A stretch of DNA of 64,000 bases from Trichomonas vaginalis G3 (taxonomy: Eukaryota > Parabasalia > Trichomonadida > Trichomonadidae): assembly GCF_026262505.1 (NCBI RefSeq), contig NC_067205.1, positions 18,287,645 through 18,351,644 of the forward strand, written 5' to 3'. The notes below the pieces were generated by a model. The model searched no databases. It worked only from the letters and a program-made list of their open reading frames with translations, and was not told the DNA's origin. Position 1 is the stretch's first letter, and each line of letters opens with the position of its first letter. This document shows positions 1-9,292 of this stretch, piece by piece. The translations under genes were made by a program, and so were the position numbers.

Positions 1-752
1 AAATATTTTAGATGTGAAAACTGCTTTGACAATATTCGTTGACAAATACCATCCAACAAAACTGACATCTGACTGTGAAAGTTCTTTCAAATCAGATGAT
101 GTAAAAAACTATCTGCGTTCAAAAAATGTAAACCAATATTTCATTGTCGACCAAAACCATTCTGCTCTTGGTCATTGACGGTTGATAAAATGTTAAGAGA
201 CTTAAACCAACCACAAGGTGGTGAAGCAAATGAAATGTCATATGACGACAAATATAGACACTTCTCCATGGCAAAGATGAGACAAGTTTTAAATATTTAC
301 AATAGCCGTAAACAAAAGGTTTGGGAAACCACTCCCCCGAAGAAATGAAAAAACAACCCTGACTTAGAGAAAGACTATATATTTAATAATTTAGTCAAAG
401 AGACAAACAAGAAAAGAATGCCGGCTTCAAACTTCAGAAAGGTGACAAAGTAAAAATAGAAATACCTAAACGCGACCCATATGAAAATACTATTGACTAT
501 GACAACAATGGGAACCCGACAGGTACTCACATTCGTGTTCGTAAAAATAGAAGAAAGTATACAAGAGAATATTATGAAGTTTTAGGCAAACATGGCAAAA
601 TGTACACACTGCAAGCAGAAGATAAAACGACTATTGTCAGACCTCGTTTCAAACTTGTCAAAGTTCAAGGTGGTATACTTTCAAAAACAGTTCCTAACAA
701 ATATAAGACAACTCCTGACGAATATGCTAAAGAAGTTGAAAATGACGACTAA
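1..752 (+). pseudogene. Polinton integrase, C-terminal part, broken
   Basis: The reading at the left edge contains a retrovirus-like integrase (rve) core: a segment with LTSDCESSF (second catalytic Asp region) and a downstream HSALGH stretch, then a basic C-terminal region ending near 752. In Polintons this enzyme inserts the linear element with a short target duplication. The gene enters from outside the window and is broken (about two or more breaks). Its sequence is clearly different from the integrase at 28951-30060, which argues for a separate Polinton lineage. Confidence 0.75.
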
Positions 753-784
753 GCATTTCTATACCATGCGTAAACTCATGTAAG

Positions 785-2144
785 GTGGCATGTATTCTTT
801 ACTTTGTCCCGTTGTTTGCGTATATCCTGAACGCGATGTGTATGGTTCCTCACCTCCTCAGTGTTACTCCAGAAACAATTTATAGCAAACTTAACGTCTT
901 TAACATCATATCCTTTACCTTTTGTCATTCCTGACCAATCCCAATATCTATGCTTATGCCAACCTGCTTGAGATGTACTTAAATCTATGTAGTGACTATG
1001 TGCAGGTAAATTTCACCTGAAATCGTTTTACTTCCACCTGTTTCCTTTGAAGAGTTTGCACAATACAAAAACCTGTCGACTATTTGAGTCCAAGTTCCAA
1101 AACCCAGAACTGTTTCTGGTCTGGTAGAGTTCATTGACGTATAAATAGAGCCTATAGGATATAATGTTTGAAGTATTTCTGTCTTTAATGTTTGAAGCTC
1201 TTTTTTGTCTGCTTTCTTGTCATATAAATCTTGAGCAGTGAATTTAATATTATATTCATCCTTCATGACATAAACATCTTTACATCTAATGTTTCTCATC
1301 GTCGTTATGTCGTCATCCGATGTTAAACCTTGTGGAAAGTTAGGAGGTTTACAATATAATACATCCCCACCAGTTACGTCAACCGTTCCTTCAATACTTT
1401 CTATAGCAACAGTTGTAAAACTTGTATGTGTATGGTTCTTATCTGCTTTCTTCTCTAACTCATCGTTAACATAAGTTTTATCTGCTTTAAGGTCTAAACA
1501 TCCTGAAACCCATCCTGTATCGGCTTTAGTTTTTAAAATCTTCGATGTCCATTCATGGTACCAGTCAACCCTTTCTATAATTTCTTTATCTTTTTCATCC
1601 ACATATTCCTTATCTGCCTTCTTCACTAACGCACTAGCCATAAATCCTTATCCCTTTTTCAAGGCTAACGTTTAAGTCTGTTATTTCAGATATAGAATGT
1701 GTATGAGTCTTTTTAGAATATTCGTTTTCAGCTCTCGTCACTTCACTTGACATTTTATTGTCAACATATGTTTTGTCTGCTAGTTCAGGATGAGTATGTT
1801 CTTTTGTTGCATAAGCATTGTTAGCTCTTTCTTCTTCTTTTGTATTGCATCGTCTACATATTCTTTGTCAGCTTTGTTGTCAACATCTGTTTTCAAAAGA
1901 AGTTCATTTATAGGTTTCTCGTTTAAAGTTCCTTTTGTTGGATTTATACAGACAGTATTGTTCTTCTTGTCTTGAAATAGAAACTCATCTGTCATTGGGT
2001 TTAATGTCAGTTTTAAGTTTCCTTCTTTCAATGACTCAGATATCTTAGAATAGTTTGAAAAGTTTGTTGTTTCTTATTTAGAGCTTGCATAATGAGTTGT
2101 CGGTTGTGTTGTATTTCTCTCATGGAAGCAATATCTTTCGACAT
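785..2144 (-). pseudogene. Phage-tail-collar-like fibre protein of the Polinton, broken
   Basis: The minus-strand reading carries repeated KADK-x-x-(V/T) units such as KADKNHTHTSFTTV, typical of trimeric fibre shafts, then a collar-type head module with YPIGSIYTSMNST and GFGTWTQIVDRFLYC. The same head module occurs in the intact fibre gene at 27464-28882. The family resembles phage short tail fibres, so the likely role is receptor binding on the virion. The start at 2144 is chosen because it lies 18 bp from the divergent gene at 2163 across a promoter-like spacer. The gene is broken (several breaks). Confidence 0.7.
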
Positions 2145-2162
2145 TTTTATTCTAGATAAAAT
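2145..2162. promoter_or_regulatory. 18-bp divergent promoter-like spacer
   Basis: The spacer TTTTATTCTAGATAAAAT separates head-to-head starts at 2144 (-) and 2163 (+). It is nearly symmetrical and matches spacers at 23232-23247, 24534-24556 and 26193-26209 in the other Polinton, with the pattern TTTTAT-(T)CT-n-TAAAATG. Function as a bidirectional promoter is inferred from position and recurrence. Confidence 0.55.
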
Positions 2163-3010
2163 ATGCTTCCAATAGAAAAAGAAAATTCAAGAGTTGCTAC
2201 AACTAAACCATTAGATGAACTTTTTACTAATGTCGGTCAAAAGTTTGAGACAGAGACCGTAAAGCATGAAGGCTATCGTTTTGACTACCCATTAAGATGG
2301 CTAAGAGACCCATCTGTCACAAAAGCTATTGGCTTTCGTAGAATGAAGTTCATTTCAGAAGCCATACATGGTTTCCCATTTACGGTCGGTTTTGAAGTTC
2401 GATACTATAACAAAGAAAAACGTATGTATGAGAAATTTGAACAGGGAAAACTTTTACAAGTTAGTTTGCTTGTAAACTTAGAAACAACTCTTCAAGCTTT
2501 TCAAGAAAAAATAAACGATATCTATATCGAATATGCAAAACAGTATAACATTGACGAGGAGAATACCATCTCGATATTATTTATGACAGGAAAAATGCAA
2601 CTGTTAAAATCAATAGAATAGAAGACCTTGGAGAAAACGTTTATATTTCTACAAAATATAACAACTTGGCATGGTATAGATTTATGAGGATGTTAAATCA
2701 GCCTGCAGCATATCCAGTACACCCAGACTTTTATGAAGTCGAAAACCCTAATGGAACATATGAAAATGTTTTCGACCAAGATGCTATTATTGTTCATGCT
2801 TCATTTTCTGGCGCCCAAAACTCTTTCTTATGCTTGGCAAATGACTTTTACGAAAAACCTACAAAGTTATACGAACCACCAAGTGGAAGTATTTCAGACT
2901 TTCAAGTATGGTTTACTACAGATGGAAGAAAAAGAATAATTCCATTATACCATGCGTTTTACTTAGAACTTAGTTTCATATACAACTACTATCGAACGGT
3001 AAAAATATAA
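2163..3010 (+). pseudogene. Polinton capsid-associated (penton-like?) protein, broken
   Basis: The product begins MLPIEKENSRV and contains YPLRWLRDPSVTKAIGFRRM. That block aligns by eye with FPTDWIVNINEEKYIGITSM in the gene at 38648-39505 and with YPRHWVEYVGGEKAIEIRQV at 22422-23231, so the three form one protein family. Position beside fibre and capsid genes suggests a virion component such as a penton/minor capsid protein; this is inference, as I cannot confirm a jelly-roll fold. It looks broken (about one break) and ends 5 bp before the convergent gene at 3015. Confidence 0.55.
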
Positions 3011-3014
3011 TTTT

Positions 3015-3257
3015 TTAATACGGTTGAGGTGTTGGATTTGGTTGCCAACTAGACTGTGGTGCAGGTTCAGGCTGTTGTATAACAGGAGCTTGCTCTTCTG
3101 GTTCAGGGTCTTTAGGTATAATACCAACAAACTGACCTACCCTTTTACCAATATTTTTGACACCGTTCCAAATTCCTCTTCCGACAGATTTTATTCCATT
3201 CCATATACCTCTTCCAACATTTCGAAAGAAGTTTCCTATCTTACTGAAGAAACCCAT
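3015..3257 (-). CDS. Small amphipathic, Pro-rich virion peptide (Polinton)
   Basis: An 80-aa product. The first 45 residues hold three related units, GKIGNFFRNVGRGIWNG, IKSVGRGIWNG and VKNIGKRVGQF, which would form basic amphipathic helices with Trp/Phe on one face. The C-terminal part is rich in Pro, Glu and Gln. This layout recalls membrane-active or core peptides of adenovirus-like capsids (proteins VI/X), but I base that on composition only. The upstream TTTTTACATATAGTAAAATG fits the element's promoter pattern. It looks whole. Confidence 0.5.
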   Translation of the reverse strand: MGFFSKIGNFFRNVGRGIWNGIKSVGRGIWNGVKNIGKRVGQFVGIIPKDPEPEEQAPVIQQPEPAPQSSWQPNPTPQPY

Positions 3258-3275
3258 TTTACTATATGTAAAAAT

Positions 3276-3638
3276 CTAATGTCCGCCTAGTCTCTTACGT
3301 TTCCTGTTGAGTTCCATAGCATTCTTTAACTGGAGCTCATACATTCTGTTTCTCCTCTGGTAGAAAACATATTCTGGGTCAACTCCTGTGTTCGCGTCAT
3401 CTGCATAAAGTTGTTTATATCCCACTTCAGGGTTTGTATAAAACTCTTTCCATCTCATATTTGCATACCATGGTGGCAAACCTAACGCAGCGTCATTTGA
3501 CATGGCAGTTTGCATTTGTACATCTGTTGGCACTTGACCATAGTTTGCCATTGCAGTTTGTATTCTAACTTCATTTGGAATATTCTCTGGGTTTGGTTGT
3601 CCAGGTTGCTGTGCATTCGCTAAGTTCTGTGCGTCCAT
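3276..3638 (-). CDS. Small Gln/Asn-rich protein of the Polinton, unknown role
   Basis: A 120-aa product, whole, starting MDAQNLANAQQPGQP and ending in a basic tail (NRKRKRLGGH). It has an internal repeat: VRIQTAMANYGQVPTDVQ followed by VQMQTAMSND. No family recognised. It lies 18 bp upstream of the 80-aa gene in the same direction, and its upstream ATTTTTATCTAATATTAAATG is one of the clearest examples of the Polinton promoter motif. A structural or DNA-binding virion role is possible given the basic C-terminus. Confidence 0.5.
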   Translation of the reverse strand: MDAQNLANAQQPGQPNPENIPNEVRIQTAMANYGQVPTDVQMQTAMSNDAALGLPPWYANMRWKEFYTNPEVGYKQLYADDANTGVDPEYVFYQRRNRMYELQLKNAMELNRKRKRLGGH

Positions 3639-3661
3639 TTAATATTAGATAAAAATATCTC

Positions 3662-3793
3662 TTACGAGTACATATACTGAACATTTGCAGGCATTGGTTC
3701 ATCTTCATATTCTCTATATCTTTCTGCCACGTCAAAGAAATAAATGACACAATGGAAAAAACCTAAAACAAGTAGTCCTATTTCAAACCACAT
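3662..3793 (-). CDS. 43-aa single-pass membrane protein (Polinton)
   Basis: A short frame of 43 codons starting MWFEIGLLVLGFFHCVIYFF and followed by an acidic/Tyr-rich tail ending QYMYS. The first 20 residues form one membrane segment with little else before it. It overlaps the 3' end of the methyltransferase gene by 16 bp on the same strand and stands just before the 120-aa gene, so it sits in a run of co-directional minus-strand genes. Small membrane proteins are common in virion gene clusters; no homologue is recognised. Confidence 0.45.
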   Translation of the reverse strand: MWFEIGLLVLGFFHCVIYFFDVAERYREYEDEPMPANVQYMYS

Positions 3794-4596
3794 TTACTTA
3801 CTAATAAAATTTCTTTGTTATGACACTTTCTCCGGTTTATAGGACCTCTCTCATATTCTATCTTGTCATATCTAAACTCATAGTCATGTATGTCCTCTAA
3901 CCATCTCATAACGGTTTCCAAACCACTTTTATCGGATGTAAAGTAAAAGCATGGATGGTTATGTATAACGTCTAAAGTTTCTAAAGAGTCTCTCAAAGTC
4001 CAGTCTACTTGGTATTGAAAATCCCATGTGTTAAAGAACGGCGGGTCCACTATAAAGAAAACATTTTCCTTGTCTTTATATTTTTCATACAACTCTGTCC
4101 AATGACATCTCACAAACTCTATACCCTCAATATATTTTTCTATGTCCTCTTTGAAAACATTTGTATAGTTAAGATATAAAACTTTTGACATAAGTGTTTC
4201 AATGTCATGAACTCTTATAGAACCACTATATAATAGTCTAGCAGATATACTATCCCAGTCTATATATTCTGCTTTTTTCAAAACCTCTCTCACAATATTT
4301 TTCTTATCTAATGGTATACGTTCCATCTTACCTATAGGTATCTTTTCTTTTAACTCTTTCAATATATTGTTTGTGTCTGGTATATGTTTGAGACGGTCCA
4401 TATAGTTGTCGAAGTCATTGCATATAATCTTTGAGTCTGGGAATATTGTATGGCACAAATGGGATATATAGAAACTTCCACCGAACAAATCTACAAATGT
4501 TAGACCATTCGGTAGTTTCTTAAGTTCTCTCAATATAATATCTTTACATTTACTCTTATTTCCAAAGAACGGTAACGGAGGTTTTGTAAAATTCAT
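3778..4596 (-). CDS. D12-class DNA N6-adenine methyltransferase (Dam-like), Polinton-borne
   Basis: A 272-aa product with the order of motifs of the D12 (Dam) family: the AdoMet-binding PPLPFFGNKSKCKDI near the N-terminus, DLFGGSFYISHLC (motif I-like), and the catalytic DPPFFNTWDF (DPPY type) at about residue 182. Length is normal for the family. Such enzymes methylate adenine in short DNA sites and would act on element or host DNA. The start at 4596 follows a TTTTTATTATTATATATAAATG promoter-like block. It appears whole. The 21.6-kb Polinton in this window has no counterpart. Confidence 0.85.
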   Translation of the reverse strand: MNFTKPPLPFFGNKSKCKDIILRELKKLPNGLTFVDLFGGSFYISHLCHTIFPDSKIICNDFDNYMDRLKHIPDTNNILKELKEKIPIGKMERIPLDKKNIVREVLKKAEYIDWDSISARLLYSGSIRVHDIETLMSKVLYLNYTNVFKEDIEKYIEGIEFVRCHWTELYEKYKDKENVFFIVDPPFFNTWDFQYQVDWTLRDSLETLDVIHNHPCFYFTSDKSGLETVMRWLEDIHDYEFRYDKIEYERGPINRRKCHNKEILLVSKCGLK

Positions 4597-4818
4597 TTAT
4601 ATATAATAATAAAAATGTTTTTTTCCTGAAAAGTGACAGAGAAGTGACAAAAAATGAAAACATATATAATTTGTGAAAAGCGACACATTATATAATGTTT
4701 TCGACCCAGAAGAAGGCTTCTTCCCAGAAGCAATGGAGGAAGAAGAAGAGTCCTCCGAATTCACACCAGAAGACTAACAATTTTCCGAATAAAAACTTCA
4801 TTTATACTAAACATCTTC

Positions 4819-4879
4819 GGGGCTAGAGGGCACGAAGTGCCTGGAAGCCCCACTACCTTTTTTTTTTTTTTTTTTTTTT
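4819..4879. repeat. Nested GC-rich hairpin followed by T-run
   Basis: GGGGCT (4819-4824) pairs with AGCCCC (4846-4851); inside, GGCAC-GAA-GTGCC (4829-4841) forms a C(GAA)G mini-hairpin. A run of 22 T follows (4858-4879). Between 4597 and 4818 there is only a short acidic frame without an ATG and a short basic frame, neither convincing. This is one of several such mini-hairpins in the window. Confidence 0.7.
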
Positions 4880-5239
4880 CTGTTTTGTTAAAATAGCAAT
4901 TCTTTTGAGTTTATCAATAATTGATTTGATAAATACATAATTTGAGATCTCAGAAAACTCATCTATTCAATTTTCAAATATACTTAAAAAATAAAAATTT
5001 CAAAGGGCATTTATTTTAAATTTATTATATTTCTTTCCAATTTTACCGTCTAACACTAAATCACACGGACAGGAATTTAGAACTTTTGATTAATATCCCT
5101 TCAATTTCTAACTTCCATTTAACAATAATTACTCTTTAAAACAAAATCTTGTATTCATCCTTAATTCCTATAAATATCAATTGATGTCGACTGAAATAAA
5201 CTTTCTATTCAATTTTTCAAACGTGTCTATTTTATTTTC
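4880..5239. other. AT-rich intergenic stretch
   Basis: No coding sequence or repeat seen between the Polinton end and the kinase gene. It presumably holds the kinase promoter. Confidence 0.5.
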
Positions 5240-6242
5240 ATGATTAGTGTCACGAATAACCTTGATGAGTCTCCTGTAAACACAAGTAGAATCCGTATTC
5301 CTTCTCATATTGGAAAATATACCATTACAAAGCTTATTGGAAAGGGAGGATTCGCTGTTGTTGTTTTAGCAGTCAATGATCAAACTCATCAACAAGTTGC
5401 AATCAAGATTTGTGATCGAGTTCAAATTCAAGAGAATAATATTTTAGCGTATCTTGAAGCAGAGCTCAGACTTTCAATGAGATTTAATCATCCAAACATA
5501 GCAAAGACTTATGAAGTTATTTATGAACCTGATATCATTCTCATAGTAATGGAATACTTCCCAAATGGTGATCTCCAGTCATTACTAACCCATGGCGTTA
5601 AATTTACAACTCAAGAGCAAATCAAAATTGCTATTGGAGTTCTTAATGGCCTCAATTATTTGCATCAAAGAGGCATCTCCCATAGAGATATCAAACCAGA
5701 AAATATTGTTTTTGATGAAAAATTAAACCCTAAAATAATAGATTTTGGTTTATCCAAAGAAGATTCTTCTAATTTATATACATTCTGCGGCACACCATAT
5801 TATGTTGCCCCAGAAATGATTACTAGTCATTCATATAATGGTATGAAAGCAGATATATGGGCATTTGGAATCACATTGCACTGCCTTGCCACGGGATCCA
5901 ATGAGTGAAGTTCAGTATGTTAAAGAAGCAAAAGAGCAAACCTTGAAGTTAAGAATCCTTCCAAAGGGACTTGTTGGAAATATTATTCAAAAATGTCTAA
6001 CAATGAATCCAAAGGAAAGAATGACGTCTGCAGAAATATTAGAATACATAGAAAGCGAGCAAAATTCAAACTCTGCAATTAGTTCTGCCAATTTTAAGAA
6101 AGCTCCAATTGATCCATTACCAAGACTCTTCGCTAGAAATAATACTCCGTTGCATATTAAGGTACGAAGAATTAATGCTAAGGCGTTCGGTAATTTGAAC
6201 CTCAGATATCGTAATCGATTATTTAATAATAATAATTTGTAA
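5240..6242 (+). pseudogene. Ser/Thr protein kinase (AMPK/CAMK-like), frameshifted
   Basis: The N-terminal part has a complete run of kinase motifs: GKGGFAVVVL (ATP loop), VAIKICD (Lys), HRDIKPENI (catalytic loop), DFGLSKE and APE. Compared with its intact paralogue at 10063-11076, the frame is lost after the conserved ADIWAFGI-LH-LATG, at about 5895-5910, where roughly a dozen bases coding the usual PFE segment are missing. The C-lobe (LRILPKGLVGNIIQKCL and a basic tail) resumes in another frame and runs to 6242. As a host gene it is most simply a recent pseudogene; a truncated catalytic domain lacking the C-lobe is unlikely to fold. Confidence 0.75.
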
Positions 6243-6677
6243 TTGTTATTTTAAATATTATGTTAAGTTAGTATGTAACTGTTAATTCATTTTAATATTT
6301 TTACGTAAATGCCTTATTTGCCCATCATTTTCTTTCAACAAGAAGATCGCATGTCGGAGGATAATTAAAAGATTTTCATTAACTCTGTTTTTTAAAGGAA
6401 CTTTAAAAATGCATAAATTTGCATGATTGAGCTTATCGTCGATTAATGCGATGAAAATTAAATCCTTGATAGTAAATCATTATTTTCTTAAGCCAAAACA
6501 GATGTAATTCCATAAAAATGATGCATTAATAATGTGTTTACGAAATTTGTTGGACAGATAAAAATATATAATTCAATAAGAGCATCTGACCTGCGAAAAC
6601 ATATGAATGTCATGGTTACTATAAATATATTACAATTTACGCTAAAAAAACAAAACAAATTACATAATAAACAAATC
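6243..6677. other. Intergenic, nothing recognised
   Basis: AT-rich sequence between two convergent kinase genes. I see no coding sequence or repeat. Confidence 0.4.
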
Positions 6678-7691
6678 TTATTTTTTCATCCTTTCTGTGG
6701 ATCTATTGAGCACTCTCATTCTAATATTAAATTTCATCTTATTGAGGGATTTATCATCGATTACAACTTTCTTTGATCTAGCGGATAAAGGTGTTTGAAA
6801 TCTGTTAAGGGAAGGAAGAGATTGTTTTATTGGCTGTTGGACACCTGAATTATTAAGAATGTTTGCTGTATGTAATGAGTCTTCTATCATCTGTATCAAT
6901 TGGCTAGCATTAAGCCTTTCTCCTGGTTCAAAAACTAATGCGTTCTTGCAAAGTTGGCCAATGATGCCTTTTGGTTGGATTATGATGTCGACTGAGCCCT
7001 TGGATATCTAATTTAGGAACTCTACTTCGTTTTTTACTTCAAAAGGAAACTGTTTTGTGGCTAATACATGAAAAGTAACTCCGAAGGCCCAGATATCAGC
7101 CTTTGTTCCGTCATATGCTGAATTCATTACTAAATCTGGTGCCATGTTGAAAGGGGTTCCGCAATAGGTGCTTAAAATATCTGAATTTTCTTTCGATAGA
7201 CCGAAATCAATGAGTTTTGCATGGAAGTCTTGGTCAAAAAGGATGTTTTCTGGCTTAATATCTCTATGAGATATGCCTCTTTTATGTAAATAATCTATGG
7301 CGCTTAATACTTCGTAAGCAATTTTTAATTGTTCTTGGATAGAGAAGTGAAAATTTCTGTTAATTAGGGACTGAAGATCTCCGTTTTCTATGTACTCCAT
7401 AACCATCATAATAAACTTTTCAGTATAGATGATGTCGTAAATCTTAACTATATTGGGATGATTAAATCGAACACAGAGACGTAATTTGTTTTCAAGGTAC
7501 TTCATAAAGCCTCCTTTTGCAATTTCTTCACGATCAAATATCTTGATGGCAACCTTTTGATTAGTTTTTGGATCAAAACCTAAAACAACAACAGCAAAGC
7601 CACCTTTGCCTATTTGGCGAATAACCTGATACTTTCCAATTGTTTGTGGAATTAAAAATGAAAGATTGCCTAGATTTTCTTCGTTCATCAT
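6678..7691 (-). pseudogene. Ser/Thr protein kinase paralogue with in-frame stop
   Basis: Close relative of the kinase at 10063-11076, with GKGGFAVVVL, VAIKIFD, HRDIKPENI, DFGLSKE and a CGTPF activation segment. One TAG at 7008-7010 interrupts the frame right after EVEFLN. The same frame then continues without further stops through IIQPKGIIGQLCKNAL and a basic tail to 6678, aligned with the paralogue. So it is a single nonsense change in an otherwise full gene. The start is set at 7691 (MMNEENLG), where TCATTTC upstream resembles the trichomonad initiator; an earlier ATG at 7817 adds an AT-biased stretch not found in the paralogues. Confidence 0.75.
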
Positions 7692-7817
7692 TAGGGAAAT
7701 GAGAAAACAAAATTCAGAATAATTTGAGAAGTTTACAAATATTTTTCTTGAGGGATGATAAGAAAATTTGTGAGGATTGGTTAGATTTGAGAATGAAAAC
7801 TGTTTACGGTTGTTCAA

Positions 7818-8197
7818 ATTTGAATGTTGTGGTGTTAGAAGAAAATATATTCACATTTTAGTGTATGTTAGAAATAACATTTCTAAATAAATAATGTAAA
7901 AGTAATTTTCAGAGATCTAATAAACGTGCTTAAAATTTATCAATAAAATATGAATAGTGATGAAATAGGATCATTTGAGAAATAAATTTTTTATGAAATG
8001 AATTTTGAAAAGAAGATTGAGATAGTTTTCAAAAATATAATATATCCTTTTGAATTTATTTTTCAAAAATGGCGTAAATATAATATTAATGATGGCTCTA
8101 AATACAATATCGGAGCGGTTTTATTCAAACTAATAATCAAAGATTTACATCAAGATTTGTATTTTTGTTATTTTAATTCGTATCAATTACTATTCAA
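7818..8197. other. Intergenic, nothing recognised
   Basis: AT-rich; one 68-codon frame (7998-8204) has no recognisable features and runs into the flank of the neighbouring MITE. Confidence 0.4.
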
Positions 8198-8353
8198 ATC
8201 CTAATACGAGAAAGGGACAGACTAGCCCATTGTCACTTTTTAATTTAGCAAATGAACGCTTATGGAGTGGAGTTTTTGGGTAAATCTGATTTGCTTATAA
8301 ATGAAATAAAATCAAAAGAAACCATATTGGCATTATATTATGCAAAAATAAAT

Positions 8354-8800
8354 GATCTTACTTAGTACTTTTAAAGTTAATTTCAGAAAAAAATTGACAC
8401 AATGGTATCCGGCACATACAAGTGGTGTACAACCAAAATATAAGTTGGTTTAAACATATATTGCTATATCTCATGATCTTACTTAGTACTTTTAAAGTTA
8501 ATTTCAGAAAAAAATTGACACAATGGTATCCGGCACATACAAGTGGTGTACAACCAAAATATAAGTTGGTTTAAACATATATTGCTATATCTCATGATCT
8601 TACTTAGTACTTTTAAAGTTAATTTCAGAAAAAAATTGACACAATGGTATCCGGCACATACAAGTGGTGTACAACCAAAATATAAGTTGGTTTAAACATA
8701 TATTGCTATATCTCATGATCTTACTTAGTACTTTTAAAGTTAATTTCAGAAAAAAATTGACACAATGGTATCCGGCACATACAAGTGGTGTACAACCAAA
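8354..8800. repeat. 121-bp tandem repeat, about 3.7 copies
   Basis: Copies begin at 8354, 8475, 8596 and 8717 (GATCTTACTTAGTACTTTTA) and appear identical. The last copy stops at 8800 and passes directly into an open coding frame. Since 121 is not a multiple of three, each copy shifts frame, so the array is not a protein repeat. Lack of divergence points to recent expansion. Confidence 0.9.
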
Positions 8801-9071
8801 TCTTCGACTCGATGAACTTGTCATCGAGTTATATTCCAGTGTTGTTCCTTCATTCCTGATTAAGTTGCAAATTAAAGGTCTGGATTCAGAGAGAAGTGTT
8901 AAAGTTATCAAAAAAGTCACAAGAGATTTCGAAGAAATGACACAATTTAAAAAAGTCGAATGCATCAGTATGCTTGAAACTGTTCAGAAAGGTCTGAAAA
9001 ATGATACACTTGATCCCAACATTGTTTACTCAACATTAAAAATATTATTGCAAAGAAAACATTTGATTTAA
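8801..9071 (+). pseudogene. Captured coding fragment inside the MITE
   Basis: About 90 codons open to the stop at 9071, with a plausible helical composition (VIELYSSVVPSFLIKLQIKG, later LKNDTLDPNIVYSTLKILLQ). The reading continues upstream into the last tandem copy (LTQWYPAHTSGVQP) but has no proper start. No family recognised. It may be the 3' end of a host gene captured by the element, or the degraded end of a transposase. Confidence 0.35.
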
Positions 9072-9292
9072 TAAACATTTAATTTATTATAATTAATTTT
9101 TTATTACAGTATAGTAAAAAATGCTATAAATAAATTATTATATTTTATTAAAATGTGACTTTTAATAGTAAGTGAATAAAATAAATCAGGAATTGGGAAA
9201 GAAATAAGGTTAATTAAAAATAATGAAAATTACAAGTTTAAGGTTAATGAAAAAGTGACAATGGGCGAGTTTGTCCCCCACTCATCCTAATA

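Larger units (their letters stand above)
1..4880. mobile_element. Decayed Polinton/Maverick fragment (enters from the left edge)
   Basis: Seen: an integrase fragment, a phage-tail-like fibre gene, a capsid-associated gene, three small structural-type genes and a D12-class adenine methyltransferase lie in tight divergent and convergent pairs, the same style as the 21.6-kb Polinton further right. Its integrase and gene content differ from that element, so it is a second lineage and not a duplicate. The right limit is put at a GC-rich hairpin followed by a T-run (4819-4879); no inverted repeat could be matched because the other end is outside the window. It is broken, with several breaks in integrase and fibre, and appears older than the other Polinton. 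Confidence 0.8.
8207..9283. mobile_element. Non-autonomous Mutator-type element (MITE / Pack-MULE-like)
   Basis: The two ends are inverted repeats of about 35 bp sharing GGGACA-R-ACT-M-GCCCATTG and then TCACTTTTT. A 9-bp direct repeat ATCCTAATA flanks them at 8198-8206 and 9284-9292, with one base of uncertainty at the left boundary. A 9-bp target duplication is typical of Mutator-like elements. There is no transposase; the interior holds a 121-bp tandem array and a fragment of a coding sequence. The second element at 11814-12462 has related ends. Confidence 0.75.

Noticed and set aside
4696-4824. Small basic protein at the Polinton edge
   Set aside because: Two overlapping frames look equally plausible (one basic, one acidic without ATG); neither can be supported.
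8354-8800. Protein-coding tandem repeat
   Set aside because: The 121-bp period shifts frame in each copy and each copy soon meets a stop.
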